64,000 nt of DNA from Candidatus Saccharimonadota bacterium (GCA_017432305.1 JAFRJK010000005.1:93780-157779); one strand, 5' to 3'; positions 8,649 through 18,565 are shown, counted from the first letter of the stretch. Numbers and translations: made by a program. Notes: a model not told the origin generated them from the letters alone.

Positions 8649-9695
8649 ATGAGTTTATTACGTGGCGTGGGCGACTTCTTCGCATTAGATATCGGTACGA
8701 ATTCAATCCGTTTGATTCAACTTTCTGGTGATGCGGAAAGGGGTTGGGCGCTTGAAAAATATGCTTATGTGCCGATTGATCCAAAAGTAGCTCTAGATGG
8801 TTCTGAGATTGGAAAGAGAAAGCTCGCCGAGACAATTTTAGGGGCGAAGGAACAAGCTGGGATTAGAACGAAAAACGTGGCATTAGGTCTTCCGGCAAGA
8901 AAGACTTACACCTCGATTATTGAAGTGCCAAATGCACCAAAGAAAGAGGTTGGAAAGACGATTCGTTATGAGGCAGATCAATATATTCCGATGGCGGTAG
9001 AAGAGGCAAAGGTTGATTTTGCAGTGCTTGGAGTTTCTCCAAATGATCCACTTAAGGCAGAAATTTTGATTTCTTCGACAGCGAAAGAATATGCTGAAGA
9101 GAGAATGGAAGATATTGAGAACATCGGGCTTAATGTGATTGCGCAAGAGCCGGAGCCAATTGCAATGACGAGAGCGCTTGCACCGGTTGGAATGACAGAT
9201 GGAAGAATGTTGATTGATCTTGGTGAAAAATCAACTGACCTAGTCGTGATTTATCAGGGAGCACCGAGGCTTGTGCGTTCAATTCCTGGGGGGTTGAATC
9301 AATTTGTCGAGACAGTTGCGGACACACTTTCGGTACGTCCAGACCAAGCAAAACAATTTATCCTTAAATTCGGTCTTGCACAAGATAAACTTGAGGGGCA
9401 AGTCTTTAAAGCGCTTGATAGTTCACTCGAGACTTTCGCAATGGAAATGAGTAAATCAGTTAGATTCTTCCAAACAAAATATGTCGGTGCACAAATTGGA
9501 GGGATTATCCTCTCTGGGTTCGCTGGGATTATCCCGTTTATTGCAGAGTATATGGAAGTTAAGACGAATATCCCGACGATTCAAGGTAACCCTTGGCAAT
9601 ATGTACGTGTTACTCCGGAACAACAACAGGCACTCCTCCCGGTTGCATCTGAGTTTGCAGTGGCGATTGGGCTAGCAGAAAGGAGCAACGAGTAA
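8649..9695 (+). CDS. pilM: Type IV pilus assembly protein PilM
   Basis: A 348-residue actin-like ATPase of the PilM/FtsA family that forms the cytoplasmic ring of the type IV pilus machine and binds the PilN tail. Visible features are the phosphate-1 motif FFALDIGTNSIRLIQL (residues 11-26), LIDLGEKSTDLVV near 188 (phosphate 2) and ILSGFAGIIP near 285 (adenosine motif). It is the first gene of the pilus operon and shares its stop with the next gene's start (TAATG at 9693-9697). Confidence 0.93.
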   Translation: MSLLRGVGDFFALDIGTNSIRLIQLSGDAERGWALEKYAYVPIDPKVALDGSEIGKRKLAETILGAKEQAGIRTKNVALGLPARKTYTSIIEVPNAPKKEVGKTIRYEADQYIPMAVEEAKVDFAVLGVSPNDPLKAEILISSTAKEYAEERMEDIENIGLNVIAQEPEPIAMTRALAPVGMTDGRMLIDLGEKSTDLVVIYQGAPRLVRSIPGGLNQFVETVADTLSVRPDQAKQFILKFGLAQDKLEGQVFKALDSSLETFAMEMSKSVRFFQTKYVGAQIGGIILSGFAGIIPFIAEYMEVKTNIPTIQGNPWQYVRVTPEQQQALLPVASEFAVAIGLAERSNE

Positions 9696-11149
9696 TGGTG
9701 AAGAAGAAATTTGACTTTAAGACGATGCACCTTAAAGATATTCCGAAATTTGCGATTGCATTCTTTAAGGGTGAGGTTGGCGATGAAGAAGAAATGATGA
9801 CAACCCAAACTGGGTTTTATGAGATTAACCTCGTTCCAGACGTAAAAACTGAGATGATCAAAACCCAGAAAGTTCGAAACTTAGTTTTCTTCATTTGTAT
9901 CATTATTAGTATCGCGTCAGTTTCGACGGTGGCGGTTTTAGGTTCGGTCAAAGGTGCACAAGATTTGACGATGACTGGTCAGGATAAACACCTCAAAAAT
10001 CTTTCCTCGAAGATTTTAGGATATGATGAACTCGCGGAATTCTTAACAGTTCAAAACCAGATTAATGGTGTTTCGAAAATTGAAGATAACCAAAAGGTTC
10101 TATCTCGTGCAGTTTCGTTCTTGAACTCACTACTCCCGAGTGGTGCAGATAAGATTGAGGTTTCGGAGCTTTCAATTGATTTAACGGAATCGACTTTGAC
10201 GTTTGATGCACAAGCAAACGCAGGGAAGGAACCATACATCGATTATCGTGTGCTAGAAGCATTTATGAAACGTACAAACTTAATGACATTCGATTATGGG
10301 CGTTATGTTGATTCGACCGGAAATAACATCCCGTCGCGTTGTATCGAAGAATATGACCCTGTAAGTGGGAAGATGCATGAAGAGAATGGAAGCATCTATG
10401 CAATTTGGAAACGTGGCGAGAAGGGTTGCGACCCAACTCCAAGCGATAATTCCAACACTACGGAAGGATCTGCTACTGTTACGATTACTGATACAAGTGT
10501 AGATGCTACTAAAATGGTGAACGGACAGTCGAGAACCGCCACAATTACTGGGCGTATCACTACATCGGCTGACTCTGATGGTAACCAAACTCGGGTGATT
10601 GAATATATCCCGAGCGAGAAGATTTATCGTACCCCACAATTCACAAGTTGGCACAATGGCGATTCTTGGGACACCTCTAAAGATGGTGTTGATGACGTGA
10701 TAATTAAACCGGGTGATGAGGCAACAAAAGTTAACATCACAAACCATGTATACACTCCGGTAATGGGGCTTGATGGTTCGATTTCGGGGATTCCACACTT
10801 TGATAGTAAATGCATTACTTATTCTGGTGAGGAGACCGAAGAAAACGGTAAAAAGAATGTAAAATGGTCGGCAAATAATGAGTGCCAACTTGTTCCAGAT
10901 GGGATTGTGATAAATAGCTCGTCAAATGGTCGTGATACGGACGATAATTTAGTGCTTCGTTTCTCAGCATTAGTTAAAATCAATGCGGATGCATTCGCGT
11001 TTAGAAATAAACATATTATGGCGATTGGGCCAAATAGTCAAAACGTAACTGATTCGTATGTCCAGCTCGAAAAAATCTTCGCGGCACCAGCAACAGATTG
11101 TTCTGCGGGTGACACGGAATGTCAAAATGCGAGAACAACAGGAGAATAA
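9695..11149 (+). CDS. PilN-like inner membrane pilus assembly protein with inserted domain
   Basis: A 484-residue protein in the position of pilN. It has a cytoplasmic N-terminus with a PilN-like NLVPD segment (GFYEINLVPDVKTEM near residue 41-55; this motif binds PilM), one membrane helix (about 65-85), then a long extracytoplasmic part. The outer part starts with a helical region (90-170) like PilN/PilO and continues into a Ser/Thr/Asp-rich region with several Cys, much longer than classical PilN (about 200 residues). The gene overlaps pilM by one base and is two bases before the PilO-like gene. PilN is inferred from the motif, the topology and the order. Confidence 0.75.
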   Translation: MVKKKFDFKTMHLKDIPKFAIAFFKGEVGDEEEMMTTQTGFYEINLVPDVKTEMIKTQKVRNLVFFICIIISIASVSTVAVLGSVKGAQDLTMTGQDKHLKNLSSKILGYDELAEFLTVQNQINGVSKIEDNQKVLSRAVSFLNSLLPSGADKIEVSELSIDLTESTLTFDAQANAGKEPYIDYRVLEAFMKRTNLMTFDYGRYVDSTGNNIPSRCIEEYDPVSGKMHEENGSIYAIWKRGEKGCDPTPSDNSNTTEGSATVTITDTSVDATKMVNGQSRTATITGRITTSADSDGNQTRVIEYIPSEKIYRTPQFTSWHNGDSWDTSKDGVDDVIIKPGDEATKVNITNHVYTPVMGLDGSISGIPHFDSKCITYSGEETEENGKKNVKWSANNECQLVPDGIVINSSSNGRDTDDNLVLRFSALVKINADAFAFRNKHIMAIGPNSQNVTDSYVQLEKIFAAPATDCSAGDTECQNARTTGE

Positions 11150-11151
11150 AA

Positions 11152-12099
11152 ATGGCAGAAATAGCAGTAGGAAAAAGAATTAAAATCAGTAAAATCCAAC
11201 AGCACATGATGCTGGCAGTGCTTGGAGCTTCGCTCGTTTTTGGAGTTTCGCTAGTTTTGTCAATTTATTTCGTGAAATATATTATTTTCAATACAACAGT
11301 GATTAATGAAAAAGATGTAGCGATTGAAAATTACTATAAAGCAATTTCGAACGTTGGGATTTGTATTGATTCAAATGGTGATAAGAAGTTTACGGATAGG
11401 GAACTAGAAAAATGTGTGCCGAATGATATTGATGTAAACGATATTCAAGGTACTTTACGTTATAACGTTCTAGTTGGGATGACCGAAAACGAAGATCTTG
11501 AATCGGTGGCTAGAGAAGGGATTTCTTCAACTTGTTATGACCCAGCAACGGGCAAGAAATTCAACTTTACGGAGCTTTACCAAAATGCAGAAACCGAAGA
11601 AGCTCGACAACAATATCTTTATGATATTAAACTTTGTTCGTCGCTTCGCGTGATTCCAGATGCACTTCCAGCTTCGCAAAACCAAGAAGCACTTCTATCT
11701 TCGATGAATCAAATCTTCCTACTTTCGGGGCTTCAGCCAGAGGCATTGTCGCCGAGCAACACCGGTGCAGTTTCGCCAGTTAATGGTCTTGAAGTGATTC
11801 CGATTTCAGTTTCGATTAAAGAAAATATCTTAAAATCTACAAGATTGCTCGAGAATCTTGAGCGTTCAATTCGCTCGTTCTACTTTACAAATGCAACGAT
11901 TACTTGGAGAGGTGGGATGGACGGTCAGACGAACCTTGAACTTGCGGCACAAGCTTTAGCATTCTATACGAACCAAGTTGAGGCGACTGAAACTCAGAAG
12001 ACAATTTATGCTTCGGCAGATGCAAAGAAAGCGAGCGGAACGACTGCAGCGGGTCAAACTGCGGTGGAGAAAGCAGAAAGTAAGGTAACGGGGAAGTAA
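11152..12099 (+). CDS. PilO-like pilus assembly protein with EF-hand-like loop
   Basis: A 315-residue single-pass membrane protein in the pilO position. The start at ATG 11152 is preferred because an AGGAGA ribosome site sits just before it and an upstream in-frame start would overlap the previous gene. One membrane helix covers residues 20-46. Right after it, residues 71-88 form a Cys-bracketed calcium-type loop (CIDSNGDKKFTDRELEKC) whose 12-residue core fits an EF-hand. The C-terminus is Ala/Thr/Lys-rich. The next gene has the same Cys-loop-Cys unit. PilO identity rests on gene order and topology. Confidence 0.65.
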   Translation: MAEIAVGKRIKISKIQQHMMLAVLGASLVFGVSLVLSIYFVKYIIFNTTVINEKDVAIENYYKAISNVGICIDSNGDKKFTDRELEKCVPNDIDVNDIQGTLRYNVLVGMTENEDLESVAREGISSTCYDPATGKKFNFTELYQNAETEEARQQYLYDIKLCSSLRVIPDALPASQNQEALLSSMNQIFLLSGLQPEALSPSNTGAVSPVNGLEVIPISVSIKENILKSTRLLENLERSIRSFYFTNATITWRGGMDGQTNLELAAQALAFYTNQVEATETQKTIYASADAKKASGTTAAGQTAVEKAESKVTGK

Positions 12100-12100
12100 T

Positions 12101-12538
12101 ATGAAACAATCAGATATTTTCTCAATTATCATTATCGGAACAGTCGGGACTTTAGCGGCTTATTTCGCAGTAAATGCTTTACTTGGTGATCCTAACTTAC
12201 AATCGGTAACAATTAAGACGATTGAAGAGATTTCGCCAGCTTTGACAGAACCAGATCCAGAACTTTTTAACTCAAACGCAATCAACCCGACGGTTGAGGT
12301 CTTGATTGATGGATGTGAGGACGTGGATAAGAACGGAATTCTTTCAAGAGAAGAACTCATAAAGTGTAAAAAGATTGAAGATGACACAAAAGTTGAGGAA
12401 GAACAATCAAAATTAGTTTATTGTCCAGATGGGACGATTGTGCTAGATAGCCTAGATAAATGTCCAAAAACCGAGAATAAACAAGAAGTGCCAGCTGAGG
12501 AACCTGAAAGGGAGCCTGAAAATGGCACTACTGACTAA
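12101..12538 (+). CDS. Small pilus-operon membrane protein with EF-hand-like loop
   Basis: A 145-residue protein I do not recognise. It has one N-terminal membrane helix (residues 7-28), an acidic linker, then a Cys-bracketed loop at 72-89 (CEDVDKNGILSREELIKC) matching an EF-hand calcium loop, a second Cys pair (108 and 121), and a Glu/Pro-rich tail. It sits between the PilO-like gene (one base apart) and pilB (17-base overlap), the place held by pilP in other bacteria, but it has no PilP lipobox. A periplasmic/outer-face accessory of the pilus is the most likely role. Confidence 0.65.
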   Translation: MKQSDIFSIIIIGTVGTLAAYFAVNALLGDPNLQSVTIKTIEEISPALTEPDPELFNSNAINPTVEVLIDGCEDVDKNGILSREELIKCKKIEDDTKVEEEQSKLVYCPDGTIVLDSLDKCPKTENKQEVPAEEPEREPENGTTD

Positions 12539-14288
12539 AGAAATTCAAGAGAGAGTTGTTAAGCTGCTAGTTTCGGAGGGGCTAGTTTCGGCTGAACAAG
12601 TACAAGAAGCCCAGGCGGAGGTTTTAAAGACGAGACAGCCGATTTTGGCACTTCTTACATCAAAGAAAATCACAGATGATGAGACGGTGAGTCATGCAAC
12701 GGCTTCGGTGATGGGGGTGCCGTATGTTAATCTTAACAATGTTAGGATGGATACGGAGATTTTGACGTTGGTGCCGCACGAAGTGGCGGAACGCTCGATG
12801 GTGGTGCCATTAGGCGAGAAAAATGGGACACTTTACGTCGCGATGCTCGATGCGCAGAATGTCCAATCGACAGATTATCTTGCAACATTAGTCCAAAAAC
12901 CAATTCGCACGATGATGGCGAGCGAGGTAGGCTTAAGAGCAGCCCTCGCACAATATCAAGGTGACTTTTCGGCGGTTGATAAAGCGGTTAAATCTGCAAA
13001 CCAGGAAGTGGCGCAGAAAACCGCGAACGCGGACGTAAAAACGATTACACAAGATTCGCCAATTTCGAAGGCGCTCGCTACAATTCTCGAATACGCGGCA
13101 CGTTCGAAAGCGTCTGATATCCATATTGAACCGCTTGAAGATTCGCTTGTGATTAGATGTAGGGTTGATGGTGTGCTTCGAAAAGTGATGGACCTTCCAA
13201 AGTCGATTGAGCCGGCATTAGTTTCGAGGATTAAGATTTTGGCAGACCTTAAAATTGATGAACACCGTATTCCGCAAGACGGTCAGTTTACAGTTTCGGT
13301 GGCAGGGAAAGAGATTGACCTTCGTATTGCAATTTCGCCAGTAGTATGGGGTGAGCAAGTGGTGATTCGTCTTCTTGATAAAAGCGGTACAACGCTTAAT
13401 ATTGAGACAATGGGGATGGCTGGGCATGCACTTGCGATGGTTGACAGAGGAATCTCGAAGCCAAACGGAATGATTCTAACTTCTGGCCCGACTGGCTCTG
13501 GTAAATCGACGACTTTGTATGCTTTGATTACAAAAATTTTCGATGAGAAGATTAATATTGTTACGCTTGAGGATCCGGTTGAGTATAAGATGGATGGCGT
13601 AAACCAAATCCAGGTGAACGTTGACGCTGGGTTAACTTTTGCAGCTGGACTTCGTTCGATTTTACGTCAAGACCCGGACGTAGTGATGGTTGGGGAGATT
13701 CGTGACTCAGAAACGGCAAATCTCGCAGTCCAAGCGGCGCTTACCGGTCACCTAGTCTTATCGACACTTCACACGAACTCGGCAGCAGGTATCTTGCCAA
13801 GGCTTCTTGATATGGGAATTGAGCCATTCCTCTTAGCGTCGACACTTAATACGGTGATTGGCCAGCGATTAGTTCGACGTGTGGCAGATAAGAGGGAGGC
13901 ATATAACTCGACAGATATTGAAACGAAACAAATTAATGACTTAATTGGTTCGCTTTTGCCACAGAGCCAAGAACAAGTGGCAGTAGTGTCGGATGATTTA
14001 GGCTATCCTGGGTTGCCAGTAGTAAGCCAAAGTGGGTACACTTTAGTTAAAGGGGTAGAGGACCGTGATACACCAGGTGGGTATAAGGGGCGAGCTGGTC
14101 TTTATGAGACAATTGAGGTGGATGATGATATTCAGAAACTCGTGATTTCACATTCGACTTCGAGCGAGATTATGAAGATTGCAAAGATGAAGGGAACGCT
14201 TACAATGCGTCAAGATGGAATGCTTAAAGCGCTCTCTGGGATTACGACGATTTCAGAGGTGAATAGGGTGGCATCCGACCTTGCTTAA
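12522..14288 (+). CDS. pilB: Pilus extension ATPase PilB (GspE family)
   Basis: A 588-residue hexameric ATPase that powers pilus polymerisation. The N-terminal GspE-N/MshEN domain (1-150) is followed by the ATPase core with Walker A GPTGSGKST near residue 326, Asp box, LEDPVEY, Walker B (VVMVGEIRDSETA near 389) and His box (LTGHLVLSTLHTN near 407). The tetracysteine zinc site that many PilB/GspE proteins carry in the C-terminal part is absent; a loop rich in Gln/Ser/Val (near 470-520) is in its place. An AAGGGAG ribosome site lies inside the overlapping upstream gene. Confidence 0.95.
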   Translation: MALLTKEIQERVVKLLVSEGLVSAEQVQEAQAEVLKTRQPILALLTSKKITDDETVSHATASVMGVPYVNLNNVRMDTEILTLVPHEVAERSMVVPLGEKNGTLYVAMLDAQNVQSTDYLATLVQKPIRTMMASEVGLRAALAQYQGDFSAVDKAVKSANQEVAQKTANADVKTITQDSPISKALATILEYAARSKASDIHIEPLEDSLVIRCRVDGVLRKVMDLPKSIEPALVSRIKILADLKIDEHRIPQDGQFTVSVAGKEIDLRIAISPVVWGEQVVIRLLDKSGTTLNIETMGMAGHALAMVDRGISKPNGMILTSGPTGSGKSTTLYALITKIFDEKINIVTLEDPVEYKMDGVNQIQVNVDAGLTFAAGLRSILRQDPDVVMVGEIRDSETANLAVQAALTGHLVLSTLHTNSAAGILPRLLDMGIEPFLLASTLNTVIGQRLVRRVADKREAYNSTDIETKQINDLIGSLLPQSQEQVAVVSDDLGYPGLPVVSQSGYTLVKGVEDRDTPGGYKGRAGLYETIEVDDDIQKLVISHSTSSEIMKIAKMKGTLTMRQDGMLKALSGITTISEVNRVASDLA

Positions 14289-14336
14289 CGAAAGTGGTTA
14301 TGGTAAAATAAAAGGAAGAAAATAAGGGTAGGTAAC

Positions 14337-15713
14337 ATGCAAAACGAAAATCCAGTAGAAGAAACTATGCCGACTGCACCAGAGATGGAAGCGCAGACGG
14401 GAACTCAAGTTGGTACTCCGACTAGTATACCGATTGAGGCGCCGGCTGAAGTATCAGCAGAGGACTCGGCTGAGACAAACGAGCCAGGCTCTGATGTTCC
14501 GGTAGCACAAGAGACGGCTTCGGTGACTGATCATAGTATGGTCCAATCATCGACTCCAACTAATGATGCAGATTTTAATTCGGCAGTTCCGACGACAAGT
14601 ACAATCGCGGCGGCAGCTGCGGCAGCATCGACTCCGACAGCAGTGCCATCTTCTGTTCGTATCGAAGTTTTGCTTGAAGAATGTATTAAGAAAAATGCAT
14701 CTGATATCCATATCCAAGTTGGTCTTCCTCCGATTCTTCGTATTGATGGTGCTTTACAACCTATCCAAAACACTCCAATTTTAACCGAAGATATGGTCGA
14801 AAAACTTGTCTTTTCGACGCTTGACTCGATGCAACGCGAAACCCTTTCGAAAGACAAAGAGTTCGATTATTCGTTCTCGTTCGGCGATGTGGCACGTTTC
14901 CGTGTTAACGCCTTTAATGAAAAAGGGAATCTTGCGGCGGCATTTCGTCTTATCCCGACAAAGATGCCGACAATTGATGAGCTGGGTATGCCACAAGTGG
15001 TTTCGACCTTTGCAGATTTCCCACGTGGCTTAGTCCTTGTTACAGGTCCTACTGGTTCTGGTAAATCTACTACTCTTGCAGCTTTGATTAATAAAATTAA
15101 TACTGAAAAATCGGTCCATATCGTCACGATTGAGGATCCAATTGAGTTTACACACAAGTCGAAACGTTCGGTTGTAGTTCAACGTGAGGTCCATTATGAT
15201 ACATTCTCATTTGCACGGGCTTTGAAGTCGGTACTTCGCCAAGATCCAGATGTCGTGCTTCTTGGTGAGATGCGTGACCTTGAAACTATCTCCTCGGCAA
15301 TCACGATTGCAGAAACGGGACACTTAGTCTTCGCAACACTTCACACAAACTCGGCAGCACAGTCGATTGACCGTATGGTTGACGTGTTCCCAGCAGAACA
15401 ACAACCACAGATTCGTTCACAACTTTCGGCGGTCTTAATGGCGGTTTGTTCGCAACGTCTTATTCCGGCAATTGGTGGTGGACGTGTCGTTGCAGCGGAA
15501 ATTATGATTGCAAACTCGGCAGTTAGATCAATTATTCGTGAAGGTAAAACTCACCAACTCGATACAACGATTCAGACTGGTGCGAACGAAGGTATGCAGA
15601 CGATGGATAGAACGCTTGCGAAACTCGTTCAACAGGGAACTATTACTTATGATAATGCACGTGAATATGCAGTTGATATGCACGAATTTGAAAGGTTAGT
15701 GAAGGGCATTTAA
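14337..15713 (+). CDS. pilT: Pilus retraction ATPase PilT
   Basis: A 458-residue retraction ATPase of the PilT/VirB11 superfamily. The first 110 residues are a low-complexity Ala/Pro/Thr/Glu-rich extension not found in classical PilT (about 345 residues). The core then starts with LLEECIKKNASDIHIQVGLPP and contains Walker A GPTGSGKST (near 241), LGEMRD Walker B, the His box ETGHLVFATLHTN, and the PilT-typical segment SAVRSIIREGK (family AIRNLIRE). A promoter-like TGG-TAAAAT (14303-14308) and an AAGGGTAGG site precede it, so it may also have its own transcript. Confidence 0.93.
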   Translation: MQNENPVEETMPTAPEMEAQTGTQVGTPTSIPIEAPAEVSAEDSAETNEPGSDVPVAQETASVTDHSMVQSSTPTNDADFNSAVPTTSTIAAAAAAASTPTAVPSSVRIEVLLEECIKKNASDIHIQVGLPPILRIDGALQPIQNTPILTEDMVEKLVFSTLDSMQRETLSKDKEFDYSFSFGDVARFRVNAFNEKGNLAAAFRLIPTKMPTIDELGMPQVVSTFADFPRGLVLVTGPTGSGKSTTLAALINKINTEKSVHIVTIEDPIEFTHKSKRSVVVQREVHYDTFSFARALKSVLRQDPDVVLLGEMRDLETISSAITIAETGHLVFATLHTNSAAQSIDRMVDVFPAEQQPQIRSQLSAVLMAVCSQRLIPAIGGGRVVAAEIMIANSAVRSIIREGKTHQLDTTIQTGANEGMQTMDRTLAKLVQQGTITYDNAREYAVDMHEFERLVKGI

Positions 15714-15720
15714 AAGCTAA

Positions 15721-16932
15721 ATGAAGCGATTTACATATAGAGCTAGGGACAGCAAGACTGGAAAGATCGTTAAAGGGGCGATCCAAGCTGAGAGTGAAAG
15801 AACTGCTGGCAAGCTTTTGATTGAACAGGGATTTACGCCTGATAAAATCGTGGAAGAGGAAGAAGGCGGTCTTTTATCGCGTCTTCAAAATAAAATTAGA
15901 AATAAGGATAAAAATGTCTTCACGAGGCAATTTGCAACGCTTATTGGGGCGGGGTTGCCACTTTCAAACTCGCTGAGAGTGGTGGCGGAGCAAACTCAAA
16001 GTAAGCCAATGCGAAAAGTGATTGAGGCGTTGCTTTCGGACGTGGAAGCAGGTAAGACGTTAACTGAAACATGCCAGAAATACCCAGATGTGTTTGATAA
16101 TCTCTATATTGCATTACTTCGTGCAGGTGAGACGTCCGGTACACTTGATTTATCGTTGATACGCCTAGCGGATCAGAAGGAAAAAGACGAGAAGATGATG
16201 TCCGATATTCGTGGTGCGTTAACTTACCCAGCAATTATTTTACTTGTGATTATCGCAGTTTTAATCTTTATGGTGCTCGTGGTTGTGCCACAAGTTGAAG
16301 ATCTTTACCATGATCTTGGGAAAGAGCTCCCTTGGGCAACGGCATTTTTAGTTGGAGTTTCGAATTTTATTATCGAGCAATGGTTTGTGGTTTTGATTGT
16401 GCTTGCGGTTGCGGTATGGTTCTTAATCCAGTTTACGAAGACGGATGTTGGGAAGAGATGGGGTGCGATTATAAAGCTAAATGTCCCGCTATTTAAGGGA
16501 TTATTCCTTCGACTCTATAACGCAAGATTTGCGAGGACGGCACAAAACCTACTCTCAACTGGTGTTTCGATTCAAGATTCGCTTCGGATTTCGGGTGAGG
16601 CAATTGGAAATATCATGGTTCAAGAACAAATTGAAATTGTGATGGAAAAAGTGAAACAAGGTAAGCCACTTTCGGAATCTTTAAAGTCAAGAAGTTATAT
16701 CTTACCACTCGTTCCGCAGATGGCGTCGATTGGTGAGCAATCCGGTAAAATCGATGAGATGCTAGGGAAGGCGGCAACGGTCTATGAGAATGAGCTTGAT
16801 GAACAAATTCGAACGATTTCTACCTTAATCGAGCCAATTTTAATGGTGGTGATGGCACTCCTTGTTGGATTTATCGTGATTGCGGTCTTAATGCCAATTT
16901 ACGCAATCGTTTCGGATGTTCAAAGCGGATAA
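15721..16932 (+). CDS. pilC: Pilus platform protein PilC (GspF family)
   Basis: A 403-residue inner-membrane platform protein for the pilus motor. It shows the family N-terminus (KRFTYRARDSKTGKIVKGAIQAES), two tandem T2SSF domains (about 68-190 and 270-395) and three membrane helices (near 172-192, 220-240 and 370-395). The hallmark GxxLxxxL and P(Q/D)xxxxLRAGExSGxL segments are present, for example YPDVFDNLYIALLRAGETSG. It starts seven bases after pilT and closes the recognizable pilus block. Confidence 0.95.
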   Translation: MKRFTYRARDSKTGKIVKGAIQAESERTAGKLLIEQGFTPDKIVEEEEGGLLSRLQNKIRNKDKNVFTRQFATLIGAGLPLSNSLRVVAEQTQSKPMRKVIEALLSDVEAGKTLTETCQKYPDVFDNLYIALLRAGETSGTLDLSLIRLADQKEKDEKMMSDIRGALTYPAIILLVIIAVLIFMVLVVVPQVEDLYHDLGKELPWATAFLVGVSNFIIEQWFVVLIVLAVAVWFLIQFTKTDVGKRWGAIIKLNVPLFKGLFLRLYNARFARTAQNLLSTGVSIQDSLRISGEAIGNIMVQEQIEIVMEKVKQGKPLSESLKSRSYILPLVPQMASIGEQSGKIDEMLGKAATVYENELDEQIRTISTLIEPILMVVMALLVGFIVIAVLMPIYAIVSDVQSG

Positions 16933-16946
16933 AGAAACGGAGGTCT

Positions 16947-18533
16947 ATGAAAAAACAAACAATTTTAAGAAGTGCTGTTTTTGTTAGTGCGATAATGATA
17001 TCTAGCCTAGTTGGATTCTCGACTAACTACGTTTTTGCAACTCCACCAACTTCGCCAAACGGTAACCAAAATGGGGGAAATGGTGGTTCAGCTAATGTGA
17101 CGTATTCTACGAAAAATGAATTTAAAAAGAGTAATTCTCAGAGTAATGTTTTTTACGAGTCAACAACTGGGGGCGAAAACGCAATTCTAGCTTCGGCGGG
17201 GACGTTAAATCTTACAAATCCGACCGTAAAAAAGAGCGGTGATAGTAATGGTGATAATGCGGATTTTTATGGGACAAATGCGGCGGTACTTTCGATTGAA
17301 TCGTCAAAAATAAAGATTTCGGGTGGGGAAATTACGACAAACGGCGCACATGCAAATGCGGTGTTTGCCTATGGAAACTCGACAATTGATATTAGCGATG
17401 CAACAATTAAAACCACATCGAACAACTCCGGTGGCGTAATGGTAACTGGAGGGGGGACTTTAAACGCGACGAATTTAGTGGTCGAGACAGACGGAAATTC
17501 TTCAGCACCGATTCGTTCAGATAGAGGTGGTGGGACGATGACAATTTCAGGTGGAGAATATACTTCAAACGGAATCGGTTCGCCAGCAATTTACTCGACG
17601 GCAAATATCACGGTTAAAGGTGGTGACACAACTTTAAAATCTAACGCTTCGGAAGGAGTGGTGATTGAGGGGGCGAATTCAGTTTCGATTGAGGATGGAA
17701 CTTCAATTATTGCAAATAACACGAAGTTAAATGGAAATTCGGAGACTTATAAGAGTATCTTTATCTATCAATCGATGAGTGGGGATGCGAGCGAAGGAAC
17801 GGGGACGTTTAGTATCAAGGATTCGAGTGTCGATACTCTAAATGGTGATACGTTCTTCGTTACAAACACGAACGCAAAAATTGAAATTGAACACTCGAAA
17901 TTCACTTATGGCGAGAGCGCAGATTTAACAAATAGAGCGTTTTTACGCATACAAGCTGGGAAGTGGGGGAAGAGCGGGAAAAATGGCGGAAATGTTACCC
18001 TGACTTCGAAAAATAGTCCTTTGCGTGGGAATATCGTGGTTGATAAAATTTCAACACTAGATGCAACTCTAGCAGAAAAAACAGAATTTTTAGGTGCGAT
18101 TAATACTGCGAAAATTGCAAAAGAAATTACGATTTCGCTTGATAAAACTTCGAGAATTATCCTAACTGGTGATAGTTATATCACGACTTTGAAAAATGAA
18201 GTGGAAGATAACTCAAATATTTATGCAAACGGACATAAACTCTATATAAATGGGACAGAGGTAAAGATTAATCAAAATGCGCCGGAAGAGTGGACTTATG
18301 ATTTTTCTAGAGCAGAGGAGAGTGAAGTAACTACGGCGACGGAAGCAAAAGAAGACGACAAGACTTGGTTAGTGATTATTCTTGTGGCTTCTGGAGTGGT
18401 GTTAATTGTTGCAGTAACAATGGTCGTGATTACATTCGAGAAAAAGAAAAAGGAAAAACGTTTTAATGAAGAAGCTATAGCTATTTCACAAGCAGAAAAT
18501 AATAGTTTAAAGAAGCCTTGGGAAAAAGCTTAA
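16947..18533 (+). CDS. Large secreted surface protein, beta-helix-like repeats
   Basis: A 528-residue surface protein. It has a signal peptide (residues 1-31, ending YVFA), a Gly/Asn-rich spacer, then about 350 residues of Ser/Thr/Gly/Asn-rich repeats of the type 'xISGGExTTNGxxANAV' that fit a right-handed parallel beta-helix adhesin. Near the C-terminus there is one membrane helix (about 475-497) with a basic stop-transfer KKKKEKR and a cytoplasmic tail. There is no LPXTG motif, so it is membrane-anchored. It follows pilC by 14 bases with a GGAGG site and may be co-transcribed with the pilus genes. An adhesin for host-bacterium contact is inferred. Confidence 0.75.
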   Translation: MKKQTILRSAVFVSAIMISSLVGFSTNYVFATPPTSPNGNQNGGNGGSANVTYSTKNEFKKSNSQSNVFYESTTGGENAILASAGTLNLTNPTVKKSGDSNGDNADFYGTNAAVLSIESSKIKISGGEITTNGAHANAVFAYGNSTIDISDATIKTTSNNSGGVMVTGGGTLNATNLVVETDGNSSAPIRSDRGGGTMTISGGEYTSNGIGSPAIYSTANITVKGGDTTLKSNASEGVVIEGANSVSIEDGTSIIANNTKLNGNSETYKSIFIYQSMSGDASEGTGTFSIKDSSVDTLNGDTFFVTNTNAKIEIEHSKFTYGESADLTNRAFLRIQAGKWGKSGKNGGNVTLTSKNSPLRGNIVVDKISTLDATLAEKTEFLGAINTAKIAKEITISLDKTSRIILTGDSYITTLKNEVEDNSNIYANGHKLYINGTEVKINQNAPEEWTYDFSRAEESEVTTATEAKEDDKTWLVIILVASGVVLIVAVTMVVITFEKKKKEKRFNEEAIAISQAENNSLKKPWEKA

Positions 18534-18535
18534 GC

Positions 18536-18565
18536 TTGCAAAAATATGAAAAATCTAGTATATTT
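18536..18565 (+). promoter_or_regulatory. Sigma70-type promoter before the PLD-like gene
   Basis: TTGCAA (18537-18542) and TATATT are separated by about 17 bases, just after the stop of the surface protein gene. A terminator-like hairpin lies between this promoter and the next gene. Confidence 0.5.

Noticed and set aside
10280..10888. 202-residue antisense frame opposite the PilN-like gene
   Set aside because: No ribosome site, no family resemblance, and the sense frame has clear pilus features.
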